DNA of 22,845 nt from Deltaproteobacteria bacterium (GTDB taxonomy: Bacteria > SAR324 > NAC60-12), in NCBI GenBank assembly GCA_002716165.1, contig PAZT01000043.1, positions 1-22,845 on the forward strand, in the 5' to 3' direction. The position numbers were made by a program, and so were the translations under genes. Below, piece after piece: positions 15,868-22,845 of this stretch. A model generated the notes under the pieces. That model saw only the letters and a program-made list of their open reading frames with translations. It was not told the origin of the DNA and searched no databases. Each line of letters starts with the position of its first letter. Positions within the stretch are counted from its first letter, which is position 1.

Positions 15868-16557
15868 TTACTCTTTAAGTTCAGATTTTTTTTGCTTCAT
15901 TTCAGGTGAATCATAACCAATATGGGGATTAGTATTGACATAATCTTCTGAGTATGTAAATCCAGGTTTACTAATTCGATTACTCTTGGGATTTTGCACA
16001 TTCTCAAAGACTTCTTTTTTGGATATTTCAAAATATCGATTAAGCTGGTCTACCTTCTGATCTTTATGCCTGATTGCTGAAGGAGTAATACCGTTGGGCG
16101 TTGGACCTTCTTTCTGAATATTATTCTGCAATTCAATTAGCCCGTCTAGCACGGCTTCAGGACGAGGGGGGCACCCTGCAATATAAAGGTCTACAGGAAT
16201 TAATCGATCAATTCCTTGAAGAACAGAATAATTTTGATAGAAACCGCCAGTTGAAGCACATGTCCCAAATGCTATTACCCATTTTGGGTCTGCCATCTGA
16301 TCATAAATTGTCTTCAGTACTGGAGACATCTTGTGAGTAATTGTACCAACAACCCAAAGTAAATCAGCTTGTCTTGGCGAGAAACGAGGAATTTCAGCTC
16401 CAAATCGTGAAATGTCATAATGCGAGCAGGCTGCTGCCATGTATTCCATTCCGCAGCACGCAGTAACAAATGGGTATTGGAAGAGTGAAAATTTTCTGGA
16501 CCAGTTTACTGCATTCTCAAGCGATGTTGTAATTATACCGTCATAATCTTTATCCAT
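15868..16557 (-). CDS. nuoB: NADH-quinone oxidoreductase subunit B (cluster N2)
   Basis: The PSST-type subunit that holds the last iron-sulfur cluster, N2, next to quinone. The ligands are present: the adjacent pair Cys34-Cys35 in TACCGMEYMA, Cys100 in FGTCASTGGFY, and Cys129 in IAGCPPRPEA. The central FGAEIPRFSPRQADLLWVVG is typical. Beyond residue 150 there is a polar, lysine-rich tail of about 80 residues with no recognised motif; tails like this vary between species. It is 113 bases downstream of nuoA, a larger gap than elsewhere in the cluster. Confidence 0.96.
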   Translation of the reverse strand: MDKDYDGIITTSLENAVNWSRKFSLFQYPFVTACCGMEYMAAACSHYDISRFGAEIPRFSPRQADLLWVVGTITHKMSPVLKTIYDQMADPKWVIAFGTCASTGGFYQNYSVLQGIDRLIPVDLYIAGCPPRPEAVLDGLIELQNNIQKEGPTPNGITPSAIRHKDQKVDQLNRYFEISKKEVFENVQNPKSNRISKPGFTYSEDYVNTNPHIGYDSPEMKQKKSELKE

Positions 16558-16593
16558 TTTGTACCTTGTTTATTTATCGTTGTTCTCAATTAT

Positions 16594-16610
16594 CTTAAAG
16601 TCAATTTAAG
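16594..16610. repeat. Short palindrome between nuoA and nuoB
   Basis: CTTAAA (16594-16599) and TTTAAG (16605-16610) are perfect inverted arms around five bases. They lie in the 113-base gap between nuoA and nuoB, about 40 bases before the nuoB start. On the minus strand TTGACT (plus 16600-16605, overlapping the loop) resembles a -35 box, but no good -10 at normal spacing was found. Base composition is very AT-rich, so chance is possible. Confidence 0.3.
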
Positions 16611-16670
16611 TAAATGAAACATAAAAAAAAATAGATGATGATTTTATGTATTTCAGAACTTAATGTAATA

Positions 16671-17039
16671 TTATTCCCATTCCAATGCTCCTTTTTTCCA
16701 GTCGTAAGCAAGACCTAAAATTAGAATCCCCAAAAAAACTGAACTGGCAATAAAGCCAAACCACCCTAATTCTCTAATCTGTACGGCCCATGGATATAAG
16801 AATATAACTTCGACATCAAAAATCAAAAATACCAGTGCAGTCATGTAAAACTTAACATCATAACGTTGTCCCTCCATGCCGTCTCTTATGAAACCAGACT
16901 CGAAAGGTTTTTCTTTTACCTCTCCTCTCAATTTAGGCCCCAAAAAAAGTCCAATACAACTGAATAAACCTGCTAGGATAATGCCCAGAACTATCATAAT
17001 TAAAATTGGCAGGTAACCAGATGCAATTGACATAGACAT
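16671..17039 (-). CDS. nuoA: NADH-quinone oxidoreductase subunit A
   Basis: Small membrane subunit of complex I at the junction with the peripheral arm. The 122 residues have three helices (about 9-33, 64-86, 93-112), the flexible loop KEKPFESGF (42-50), in which serine takes the place of the cysteine found in ND3-type proteins, and FDVEVIFLYPWA (74-85) with its conserved acidic residues. It is the first gene of the nuoABCDH block, behind a 233-base spacer with a candidate promoter and inverted repeat. Confidence 0.95.
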   Translation of the reverse strand: MSMSIASGYLPILIMIVLGIILAGLFSCIGLFLGPKLRGEVKEKPFESGFIRDGMEGQRYDVKFYMTALVFLIFDVEVIFLYPWAVQIRELGWFGFIASSVFLGILILGLAYDWKKGALEWE

Positions 17040-17097
17040 TATATTCTTTCAGGATTCAGTTTAAAAAAATTAAATTCATATTATTTCGGGTTAAAGT

Positions 17098-17126
17098 TAT
17101 ATAAATTACTTCTTGTTCTTTAACAA
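17098..17126 (-). promoter_or_regulatory. Candidate promoter of the nuoA block
   Basis: On the minus strand TTGTTA (plus 17121-17126; 4 of 6) is followed after 17 bases by TATATA (plus 17098-17103; 4 of 6), or after 19 bases by TATAAC (5 of 6). It lies about 60 bases before nuoA. The -35 box is part of one arm of an 8-bp inverted repeat. The match is modest and the region is AT-rich. Confidence 0.4.
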
Positions 17127-17146
17127 CTAAATAAATTTTTGTTAAA
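17119..17146. repeat. Perfect 8-bp inverted repeat upstream of nuoA
   Basis: TTTAACAA at 17119-17126 and TTGTTAAA at 17139-17146 are exact reverse complements separated by 12 bases. Their centres are 20 bases apart, about two helical turns, as expected for a dimeric regulator binding one face of DNA. The nuoA-proximal arm overlaps the candidate -35 box. No U-tract follows on the minus strand, so a terminator is unlikely. Confidence 0.5.
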
Positions 17147-17171
17147 AGTTGGTTGAAGAACTGAAATTTTC

Positions 17172-17191
17172 TGCTAAATATTTTTTTAGCA
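17172..17191. repeat. Perfect 7-bp hairpin downstream of metG
   Basis: TGCTAAA (17172-17178) pairs with TTTAGCA (17185-17191) across a six-base loop. It lies about 80 bases past the metG stop and could end or stabilise that transcript, but no T run follows on the minus strand. Its arm shares TGCTAA with the repeat at the proB promoter. Confidence 0.4.
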
Positions 17192-17272
17192 TTGCAAATC
17201 ATATAAAAAACTTAAACTTCTCTCTCTAGTTTCCCAGTCAGCATACAGATTGTCAATACATTCCAGCTAGTT

Positions 17273-19198
17273 TCAGCGCACTTTAACTCCTGGATCAACG
17301 TGATCAGGAGCTTCAATCAAAGCCATTTTTCCATTATCATCGGAAAACAGGATCATCCCTTCAGAAATAATTCCCATAAGTTTGACTGGCTTAAGGTTTG
17401 TTACAACAATCACTAGGCGACCTGTCATTTCTTCTGGGGAATAGAATTCTGCTGCTCCTGAAATTATAGAACGTAAATAATTTTCACCTAAATCAACTTC
17501 AGAGCAGAGCAGTTTGCTAGATTTAGGAACTTTCCTGCAAGATTTAATACGTCCTACTTTTAATTCCATTTTCTGAAAATCATGAATGGCAATCTGGTCC
17601 TTCTTCTCAGGGGCAGAATAATTAGATTTTTTTTCTGACTGAGTATTTTTCAAATTATCTTGATCTACATTACTAGCCTGCATCTTAGGGAATAGTGGAT
17701 TTGACTTTGGAAGCTTAGTCCCGGGTTCCAATAGTCCTGGAGAAAAGCTGGAAAATCGGATAACCTCTTGCTCAAGCCCTAGATTTTTTCTGGCAGTATA
17801 CATTTTTTTTGGCATAACAGGATCAAGTAATCCTACTATGATTCGAGTCATATCTAGCGCCGTGTAGAGCACCGTCCCCAAACGATCACGATCTTTATCA
17901 TCTTTTGTTAGTGTCCATGGCTTACAAGTGTCGATATATTTGTTCACCTTACTGCTAAGATAAAGTACATGTTCCAAAGCACGATGAGGCTGGAATGTAA
18001 CTATATATTCTCGGCATTTCTGAACGCCCTTTGCAAAATATTCATGAAGTTCTTTCTCCTGATTACCAACTGCACCTGGTGGAGGAACACTTTCTTGAAA
18101 ATTTTTGCGGCTCATACTGATTGAACGGTTCATCAAATTCCCAAAATTGTTGGCCAAATCTGCATTATAACGAGTTAAAGCGAGTTCTTTGGTGAAATTA
18201 GAATCTTCACCAAAACTCATATCGCGCATCAAAAAATACCGCAGTCCATCTACACCAAGCTGATCTTTCATAGCTAAGGGGTCAACTACATTTCCTATGG
18301 ACTTACTCATTTTGTTACCCTCAACCACCCAGTGTCCGTGAACTACCAGTTTCTTAAAAACCGGGATTCCAGCTGCTTTCAGCATGCAGGGCCAATAAAT
18401 TCCATGTGTTTTAAGTATATCTTTTCCAATGGTATGGTGAACATTAGGCCAGAATTTTTTGAATTTTTCTCCATTAGGCCATTCAAGAGCACTTGCATAA
18501 TTAAGTAATGCATCAAACCAGACATAGGTAACAAAATTGTTGTCAAAAGGGAGCTCAATCCCCCATTTTAATCTGCTTTTTGGCCTTGATATACACAAAT
18601 CCTGTAGAGGATTTTTGAGTAACTGGATTAGTTCATTCCTATAACGTGCCGGGTAAACCCAGTTCTCATTTTTCATTAACTCTTCAGAAAGCCATGCTTG
18701 GTAAGAGCTCATTCTGAAGAAGTAATTTTGCTCTTTATGAAATTCTGGAGGAGTTTGATGATCAGGACAATTGCCGTTTTCCAACTCTGCTTCATCCAAA
18801 AACCTTTCGCAGCCTATGCAGTACAGCCCCTCGTATTCTTTAAGATATATCTCACCCTGATCAAAAATTTTTTGGAGTATTTGCTGAACACAGGCTTTGT
18901 GTTTAGAGTCAGTTGTTCGAATAAATTGGTCATTCTCAATGTGCAAATGTGGCCATAAATTTCGGAATTCTTGGCTTATTTTATCTACAAATTCTTGAGG
19001 TTTAATTCCTGAATTAGCAGCAGATTCAGCTATTTTTTGTCCATGTTCATCTGTCCCTGTCAGAAAATAAGTTTCAGCACCAAAGAGTTTCATGTAACGC
19101 GTAAAGACATCCGTTGCAATCGTGGTGTAGGCATGTCCAATATGCGGATGGCTATTTACGTAATATATTGGAGTTGTTACGTAGAAAACTTCATTCAT
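17273..19198 (-). CDS. metG: Methionyl-tRNA synthetase with C-terminal tRNA-binding domain
   Basis: Charges tRNA-Met. Starting from the ATG at 19196-19198 the protein has 641 residues; a GTG two codons upstream is possible but less likely. The class I signatures are HIGH (19-22) and KMSKS (296-300). The connective peptide has one zinc knuckle with ligands Cys127, Cys130, Cys144 and His147 (CIGC and CPDH), like the Thermus type. After the anticodon-binding helices, a linker (about 490-535) leads to an EMAP/Trbp-type OB-fold domain (about 540-641) with MELKVGRIKSCRKVP and TNLKPVKLMGIISEGMIL, which helps tRNA binding and dimer formation. It is preceded by a 147-base leader after yhbY, in which no clear promoter stands out. 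Confidence 0.96.
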   Translation of the reverse strand: MNEVFYVTTPIYYVNSHPHIGHAYTTIATDVFTRYMKLFGAETYFLTGTDEHGQKIAESAANSGIKPQEFVDKISQEFRNLWPHLHIENDQFIRTTDSKHKACVQQILQKIFDQGEIYLKEYEGLYCIGCERFLDEAELENGNCPDHQTPPEFHKEQNYFFRMSSYQAWLSEELMKNENWVYPARYRNELIQLLKNPLQDLCISRPKSRLKWGIELPFDNNFVTYVWFDALLNYASALEWPNGEKFKKFWPNVHHTIGKDILKTHGIYWPCMLKAAGIPVFKKLVVHGHWVVEGNKMSKSIGNVVDPLAMKDQLGVDGLRYFLMRDMSFGEDSNFTKELALTRYNADLANNFGNLMNRSISMSRKNFQESVPPPGAVGNQEKELHEYFAKGVQKCREYIVTFQPHRALEHVLYLSSKVNKYIDTCKPWTLTKDDKDRDRLGTVLYTALDMTRIIVGLLDPVMPKKMYTARKNLGLEQEVIRFSSFSPGLLEPGTKLPKSNPLFPKMQASNVDQDNLKNTQSEKKSNYSAPEKKDQIAIHDFQKMELKVGRIKSCRKVPKSSKLLCSEVDLGENYLRSIISGAAEFYSPEEMTGRLVIVVTNLKPVKLMGIISEGMILFSDDNGKMALIEAPDHVDPGVKVR

Positions 19199-19345
19199 AT
19201 ACACTCGCTAAAATGACTAATCAATTTCATGATAATCAGTACTTTAAATATAGATATAGTTTAAAATTTTTGAAGAATTTATCTTTATTAATGCAGCTTA
19301 ATTCTCGCAATATGTTTATAATAGCATACAATTAATGCATGGGAG

Positions 19346-19639
19346 TCATGCTGATGGGATTTCAATTTTAGGCTCTTCGGGGTGAGGACAATAGAGTGTA
19401 AGTGTTTTCCCAATTATTTGTACTATTTTAAAGTTTTTTTCTTCCGCTAGTAAATCAGCACATTCTTTCTTTGTAATAGGACAACTATCCAGAATCTTAA
19501 GCTTGATCAACTCATGTTCAAGAAGCTGATAATTAATTTCATTTTTTGTTTCTGGAGATATTCCATGCTTACCCAAATTAACAATAGGTTTTAAAGTGTG
19601 TGCCAAAGTGCGTAAATAACGCTTCTGTTTACCCGTCAT
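19346..19639 (-). CDS. yhbY: YhbY-type CRM-domain RNA-binding protein
   Basis: Small CRS1-YhbY (CRM) domain protein, known to associate with pre-50S ribosomal particles. The 97 residues show the family opening LTGKQ-like TGKQKRYLRTLAHTLKPIV (2-20), the GKHG loop (23-26, the GxxG-like RNA-binding element), and ISPETKNEINYQLLEHELIK. The strand IVQIIGKTLTLYCP closes the domain. It begins 2 bases after gatC stops, so the two are almost certainly on one transcript, and metG follows. The set fabZ-gatC-yhbY-metG puts translation genes together. Confidence 0.92.
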   Translation of the reverse strand: MTGKQKRYLRTLAHTLKPIVNLGKHGISPETKNEINYQLLEHELIKLKILDSCPITKKECADLLAEEKNFKIVQIIGKTLTLYCPHPEEPKIEIPSA

Positions 19640-19641
19640 TG

Positions 19642-19935
19642 TTAATGGTCAGGATCAATTATTTTTGGCACTTTGAAAAATCCATTTTCCATATAAGGGC
19701 TAAATTTCTCAGCAGATATATTAGATTCGACAACTTTATCCTCTCTGCCAATGCTCAAATGATTTTCATCAGAATTATAATTTATATCTGGAATTTCAAC
19801 TTCTTTTAAAATTTGAAAGTATTCTAATATCGTGGAGAATTGTTTCGCAAATACTTCTGTTTCTTTTTCTGCGAGCTCTAACGAGGATAGACGGGCAATC
19901 TTTTTTACTTCTTCAGGAGTGAATTTAGTCTTCAT
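19642..19935 (-). CDS. gatC: Asp-tRNA(Asn)/Glu-tRNA(Gln) amidotransferase subunit C
   Basis: Small stabilising subunit of GatCAB, which converts misacylated Asp-tRNA(Asn) and Glu-tRNA(Gln) to the correct amides. The 97 residues contain the GatC helix pair FTPEEVKKIARLSSLELAEK (5-24) and FAKQFSTILEYFQILKEVEI (29-48), and the C-terminal FFKVPKIID, the usual end. gatA and gatB normally follow gatC; here yhbY follows, so they must be elsewhere. The start overlaps the fabZ stop by 4 bases (ATGA). Presence implies the organism uses the indirect route for at least one of the two amides. Confidence 0.92.
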   Translation of the reverse strand: MKTKFTPEEVKKIARLSSLELAEKETEVFAKQFSTILEYFQILKEVEIPDINYNSDENHLSIGREDKVVESNISAEKFSPYMENGFFKVPKIIDPDH

Positions 19936-20369
19936 ACAGAATGTAGCATTAATTTTATTTCTGCCTGAGCTGCCAATTTATCATCAACACTTGCATTACC
20001 TTCAAAAACCCAGAAGTTCCGGCGTTGATTAATAAGCGTTGTCTCTAGAATAAGCTGGTCACCTGGAACAACCGGAATACGAAACTTAGCCTTATCAATA
20101 CCAGCAAAAAAAACAATTTCACGAGATGAAGTTTCATTTTCGTCAGAGTGAATTACTATTCCCGCAGTTTGAGCTAATGCTTCAATAATCATTACACCTG
20201 GTAGTACTGCATGACTTGGGAAATGGCCTTGAAATATCTCTTCATTCCCAGAAATGTTTTTTAGTGCTTTGCAGTATTTTCCCTTTTGAACTTCGAGTAT
20301 TCTGTCAACCAGCAAAAATGGATAGCGGTGGGGCAAAATTTCTTTTATTTCCTCAAGACTCATCATCAT
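19932..20369 (-). CDS. fabZ: 3-hydroxyacyl-[ACP] dehydratase FabZ
   Basis: Hot-dog-fold dehydratase of fatty acid elongation, removing water from 3-hydroxyacyl-ACP. The 145 residues contain LPHRYPFLLVDRILE (12-26), the catalytic His49 in QGHFP and Glu63 in VLPGVMIIEALAQTAG (55-70), then FFAGIDKAKFRIPVVPGDQL. Three ATG codons stand in a row at 20361-20369; the first overlaps the stop of the preceding skp-like gene by 4 bases, which suggests coupling. In many Gram-negative bacteria fabZ follows skp with lpxD between; here lpxD is absent and lpxA does not follow. Confidence 0.95.
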   Translation of the reverse strand: MMMSLEEIKEILPHRYPFLLVDRILEVQKGKYCKALKNISGNEEIFQGHFPSHAVLPGVMIIEALAQTAGIVIHSDENETSSREIVFFAGIDKAKFRIPVVPGDQLILETTLINQRRNFWVFEGNASVDDKLAAQAEIKLMLHSV

Positions 20370-20914
20370 TCATTCCCGGAATTTTTAAGAGCATTGTATT
20401 CATCAATCACTTTTTGTGTAAGCTCTGTTGTATCTTGCTTCATGTACAAAATTACTTGGGCAGCATTTTTTTCCAGAACTAAGTCTAATTTCTCATTGAT
20501 TGAAATGGATCGAATTACAGTTTTAAGTTCTTTGAAAATAGCTTCGGAAAGACGCCTTTCTTCGAGTCGCATCTCTTGTTCAAACTCACGGACTTTTTCA
20601 CGCAAATTTTGCTGGCGGGTTATTAGTTCTTGCTGCTTATCTTCTTTTGCTTTTGGAGCCAGTAATGGATTGTTACGCAATTCATCAGCAAGTTTTCGCA
20701 GTTCAGACTCTTCAAGTTTAAATTCTTGTTGTTTTTGACGACCTCTTCTCTCAAGAATGTTTTTAGAACGAATACCGGGCTCAGATTGATTTAGAGCTTT
20801 ATTTAAGTCCACCACACCTATTTCAATTGAAAATGCTGGAGATACGGAGCAAAAAAATATTATTGTAATTTTTAGAAAAAATACTTTAATTGATCGCAGT
20901 AAATAAATTCCCAT
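20366..20914 (-). CDS. Skp/OmpH-family periplasmic chaperone
   Basis: Periplasmic holdase that escorts unfolded outer-membrane proteins to the BAM complex. The 182 residues begin with a signal peptide (hydrophobic about 11-25, likely cleavage after AFS at 27-29). The mature part opens with IEIGVVDLNKALNQSEPG, the typical beta strand of the family. A long charged helical region rich in Gln, Glu, Arg and Lys (about 50-140) would form the coiled-coil tentacles. The closing part has LDLVLEKNAAQVILYMKQDTT in two pieces, as expected, with a final helix KVIDEYNAL. It lies 26 bases after nuoL and overlaps fabZ by 4 bases. bamA, the usual upstream neighbour, is not here. Confidence 0.9.
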   Translation of the reverse strand: MGIYLLRSIKVFFLKITIIFFCSVSPAFSIEIGVVDLNKALNQSEPGIRSKNILERRGRQKQQEFKLEESELRKLADELRNNPLLAPKAKEDKQQELITRQQNLREKVREFEQEMRLEERRLSEAIFKELKTVIRSISINEKLDLVLEKNAAQVILYMKQDTTELTQKVIDEYNALKNSGNE

Positions 20915-20940
20915 AAGCAGAAGAAAAAGGAAAAATTGTA

Positions 20941-22842
20941 TTAAATTAAGTACAATAGAATGAGGAAAGTACCAAAAGTGAAGATTATAGCATAATTCTG
21001 AGTTAATCCATTTTGCAATGGACGAATAGTATTGCCTGAAGTTCGAACTGCAGTTCCTGAAGAATTTACAATACGGTCTAAAAAGTTTAAATCAAAAAAA
21101 CGCCATAGAAAATGGTTTGTTAATAAATGCACTGGCTTAATTAATAGAAAATTATAAAGCTCATCAACATACCATTTATTCAATGAAATCTTATAAGCCC
21201 ATTCCCATTTTTTTCTTAAACTATATGCTATTTCAAATCCTGATTGATACAGTCTGTACGCGACATACCAAGCTAGAAAAGCTAATAGTACGGAAAGAAT
21301 CATAAGAATCCACTCTGTTGTTACTGTACCATGACCACTTGGTATTTCTGCAAAGAATCCTTTGAATAATATTTCCAGACTGTTTGGTAATACATGAAAT
21401 ATATGAGGTACACCAAAAAAGCCACCAAAAACTGAAAGTACTGCCAAAACAACTAAGGGGAAAGTAATTGAAACTGTAGACTCCGAAACATTCTTAAATA
21501 CATTTCTATCTAGTCTTGATTCGCCATGAAAAGTCAAATATATCATTCTAAACATGTAAAATGCTGTTAAACCTGCAGTTAAGAAACCGATTCCCCAGAA
21601 CCATGCACTGCCAAAATGCGAGCTATAGGCATACCAGAGGATTTCATCCTTGCTGAAAAAACCTGAAAAGAAGGGAATTCCAGAAATTGCCATTGTCCCT
21701 ATTAGCATAGTTAAATAAGTTATTGGAAGCTTGTTCTTAAGCGCACCCATTTTTCGCATATCCTGTTCATGATGAATTGCAAGAATCACGGACCCTGATC
21801 CGAGGAAGAGAAGTGCCTTAAAGAATGCATGAGTCATTACATGAAATACCCCTGTAGTAAATGCCCCGACTCCCATAGCTAAAAACATATAGCCCAGTTG
21901 ACTGACAGTGGAGTAAGCCAAAACTCTTTTAATATCAGTTTGTGTGATTGCAATGCTTGCTGCTAAAAGGGCTGTTATAGCTCCTATAATTGCAATTATG
22001 TTCATTGTTAATGGTGCAAGTACAAACAATTGACTCAATCGGGCAACCATATATAACCCTGCAGTAACCATAGTAGCAGCATGTATAAGTGCAGAAACAG
22101 GTGTGGGTCCTTCCATTGCGTCTGGGAGCCAAACAAAAAGGGGGATTTGAGCAGATTTCCCAGTCGCCCCAAGGAACAGAAGCATTGTAATAACGGTCAC
22201 TATGATTCCTCCATGCTCTAATTTTGTAACAGCTTCAGTATTTATAGTATTGAACTCAATTGTTCCAAAAATTAAAAAAATCATCAGTACAGCAGAAAGA
22301 ACTCCAAAATCTCCAACGCGATTAAATAGGAATGCTTTTTTTGCAGCTGCAGCAGCTGAATTTTTCTCAAAGTAATAGCCGATTAGAAGATAGGAACATA
22401 AACCTACTCCTTCCCAACCAACGAACATCAGCAAGAAACCATCTCCTAGAACTAGGATAAGCATGAAAAATACGAATAAATTAAGGTAGGCAAAGAAGCG
22501 GTAATAGCCGTCCTCGCCTTTCATATATCCCACAGAATAAATATGTATCAGAAACCCTATACCTGTAATAACCAATAGATAAAGTCCTGAGAGCTGATCA
22601 ATATGAAAATTTATACCTACTTCAAAATTTCCACTTTTTATCCAAGTATAGAGGTGTTCTGAGAGTACATTCCCATCTGCGTTAAGCATTTGGAAAAATA
22701 GTACCAACGATTGCGCAAAAGCCAGTCCAATTGAGATTGGTCCAACAATGCTAACAAAGATCGTTCCAAATCGTTTACCCAAAATGCCGTTCAGAATAAA
22801 TCCTAACAGAGGAAAGGCAGGAACTAGCCAAATTTGTGACAT
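20941..22842 (-). CDS. nuoL: NADH-quinone oxidoreductase subunit L
   Basis: Largest antiporter-like proton-pumping subunit at the far end of the complex I membrane arm. The 633 residues are complete: the start MSQIWLVPAFPLLGFILNG is only 3 bases from the window edge. Key charged residues inside helices fall at the same numbers as in E. coli: Glu144 in GWEGVGLCSYL, Asp178 and Lys229 in ATGKSAQIPLFVWLPDAMEG. ALIHAATMVTAG (251-262) is also typical. The C-terminal part has the long lateral amphipathic helix region and a last hydrophobic segment. It is followed by a skp-like gene instead of nuoM, so the usual nuoL-M-N order is broken. Confidence 0.96.
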   Translation of the reverse strand: MSQIWLVPAFPLLGFILNGILGKRFGTIFVSIVGPISIGLAFAQSLVLFFQMLNADGNVLSEHLYTWIKSGNFEVGINFHIDQLSGLYLLVITGIGFLIHIYSVGYMKGEDGYYRFFAYLNLFVFFMLILVLGDGFLLMFVGWEGVGLCSYLLIGYYFEKNSAAAAAKKAFLFNRVGDFGVLSAVLMIFLIFGTIEFNTINTEAVTKLEHGGIIVTVITMLLFLGATGKSAQIPLFVWLPDAMEGPTPVSALIHAATMVTAGLYMVARLSQLFVLAPLTMNIIAIIGAITALLAASIAITQTDIKRVLAYSTVSQLGYMFLAMGVGAFTTGVFHVMTHAFFKALLFLGSGSVILAIHHEQDMRKMGALKNKLPITYLTMLIGTMAISGIPFFSGFFSKDEILWYAYSSHFGSAWFWGIGFLTAGLTAFYMFRMIYLTFHGESRLDRNVFKNVSESTVSITFPLVVLAVLSVFGGFFGVPHIFHVLPNSLEILFKGFFAEIPSGHGTVTTEWILMILSVLLAFLAWYVAYRLYQSGFEIAYSLRKKWEWAYKISLNKWYVDELYNFLLIKPVHLLTNHFLWRFFDLNFLDRIVNSSGTAVRTSGNTIRPLQNGLTQNYAIIFTFGTFLILLYLI

Positions 22843-22845
22843 GCT

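Noticed and set aside
19114..19335. 73-codon plus-strand frame crossing the start of metG and its leader
   Set aside because: Overlaps the conserved HIGH region of metG on the other strand; no ribosome binding site or family resemblance.
19337..19351. GCATG/CATGC hairpin at the end of yhbY as a terminator
   Set aside because: Five-base stem overlapping the stop codon, with no T run on the minus strand.
20286..20738. 150-codon plus-strand frame opposite the skp-like and fabZ genes
   Set aside because: It is antisense to two well-recognised overlapping genes, is Ser/Phe-rich with no family features, and has no ribosome binding site.
21935..22132. 65-codon minus-strand frame inside nuoL in another frame
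   Set aside because: Unusually rich in Cys, Asn and Tyr, as expected from an out-of-frame reading of a membrane protein gene; nuoL itself is intact and conserved here.
1..22845. CRISPR arrays, tRNA/rRNA genes, insertion sequences, phage or defence genes
   Set aside because: Looked for repeats with regular spacers, cloverleaf-like spacer sequence and transposase or integrase proteins; spacers are short and all long frames are assigned to housekeeping families.

Overview
The window is an AT-rich, gene-dense stretch of a bacterial chromosome with an outer membrane (a Skp/OmpH chaperone and FabZ are present), an aerobic-type complex I and a flavin-dependent thymidylate synthase. 23 of 24 complete genes, and one cut gene at the left edge, lie on the minus strand, so transcription runs from high to low coordinates; only a small chorismate mutase is on plus. 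Spacing is tight: start/stop overlaps are common and no gene-free stretch exceeds about 235 bases. No tRNA, rRNA, CRISPR array, insertion sequence or phage gene was seen. Composition and gene mix suggest an uncultured, probably aquatic, proteobacterium-like lineage (SAR324 or a deltaproteobacterial relative is my guess), but nothing here proves the lineage.

In the order of transcription, the right end (22842 to 17273) holds nuoL, skp/ompH, fabZ, gatC, yhbY and metG: a respiratory subunit followed by envelope, lipid and translation genes. A 233-base spacer then carries a hairpin and a perfect 8-bp inverted repeat over a candidate promoter, and leads into the complex I block nuoA-B-C-D-H, pdxH, nuoI (17039 to 11632). 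The NADH-input genes nuoE/F/G are absent between nuoD and nuoH, and nuoJ/K/M/N are not in the window. nuoI is followed closely by a double-length ThyX-like protein and, 45 bases on, by upp, both of pyrimidine metabolism.

From 9264 to 5113 lies a set that makes sense as a cofactor workshop: a MocA-like cytidylyltransferase, XdhC, the cysteine desulfurase SufS, the scaffold/transfer protein SufU and a CoxD/MoxR-type AAA+ ATPase. Together they could build and insert a sulfurated molybdenum cofactor into a xanthine dehydrogenase/CO dehydrogenase-family enzyme encoded elsewhere, while SufS and SufU may also serve general Fe-S assembly. A membrane-anchored FKBP isomerase follows.

The left end (4517 to 1) holds the plus-strand chorismate mutase, then tpiA-secG, then proB with an ACT-domain malic enzyme, and the first codons of an unidentified membrane protein running off the edge. 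The region is mostly housekeeping. I found no clear new defence or mobile system. The points most worth a second look are the tandem ThyX protein, the molybdenum/sulfur maturation cluster, the split and rearranged complex I genes, and the inverted repeats at the nuoA and proB promoters.
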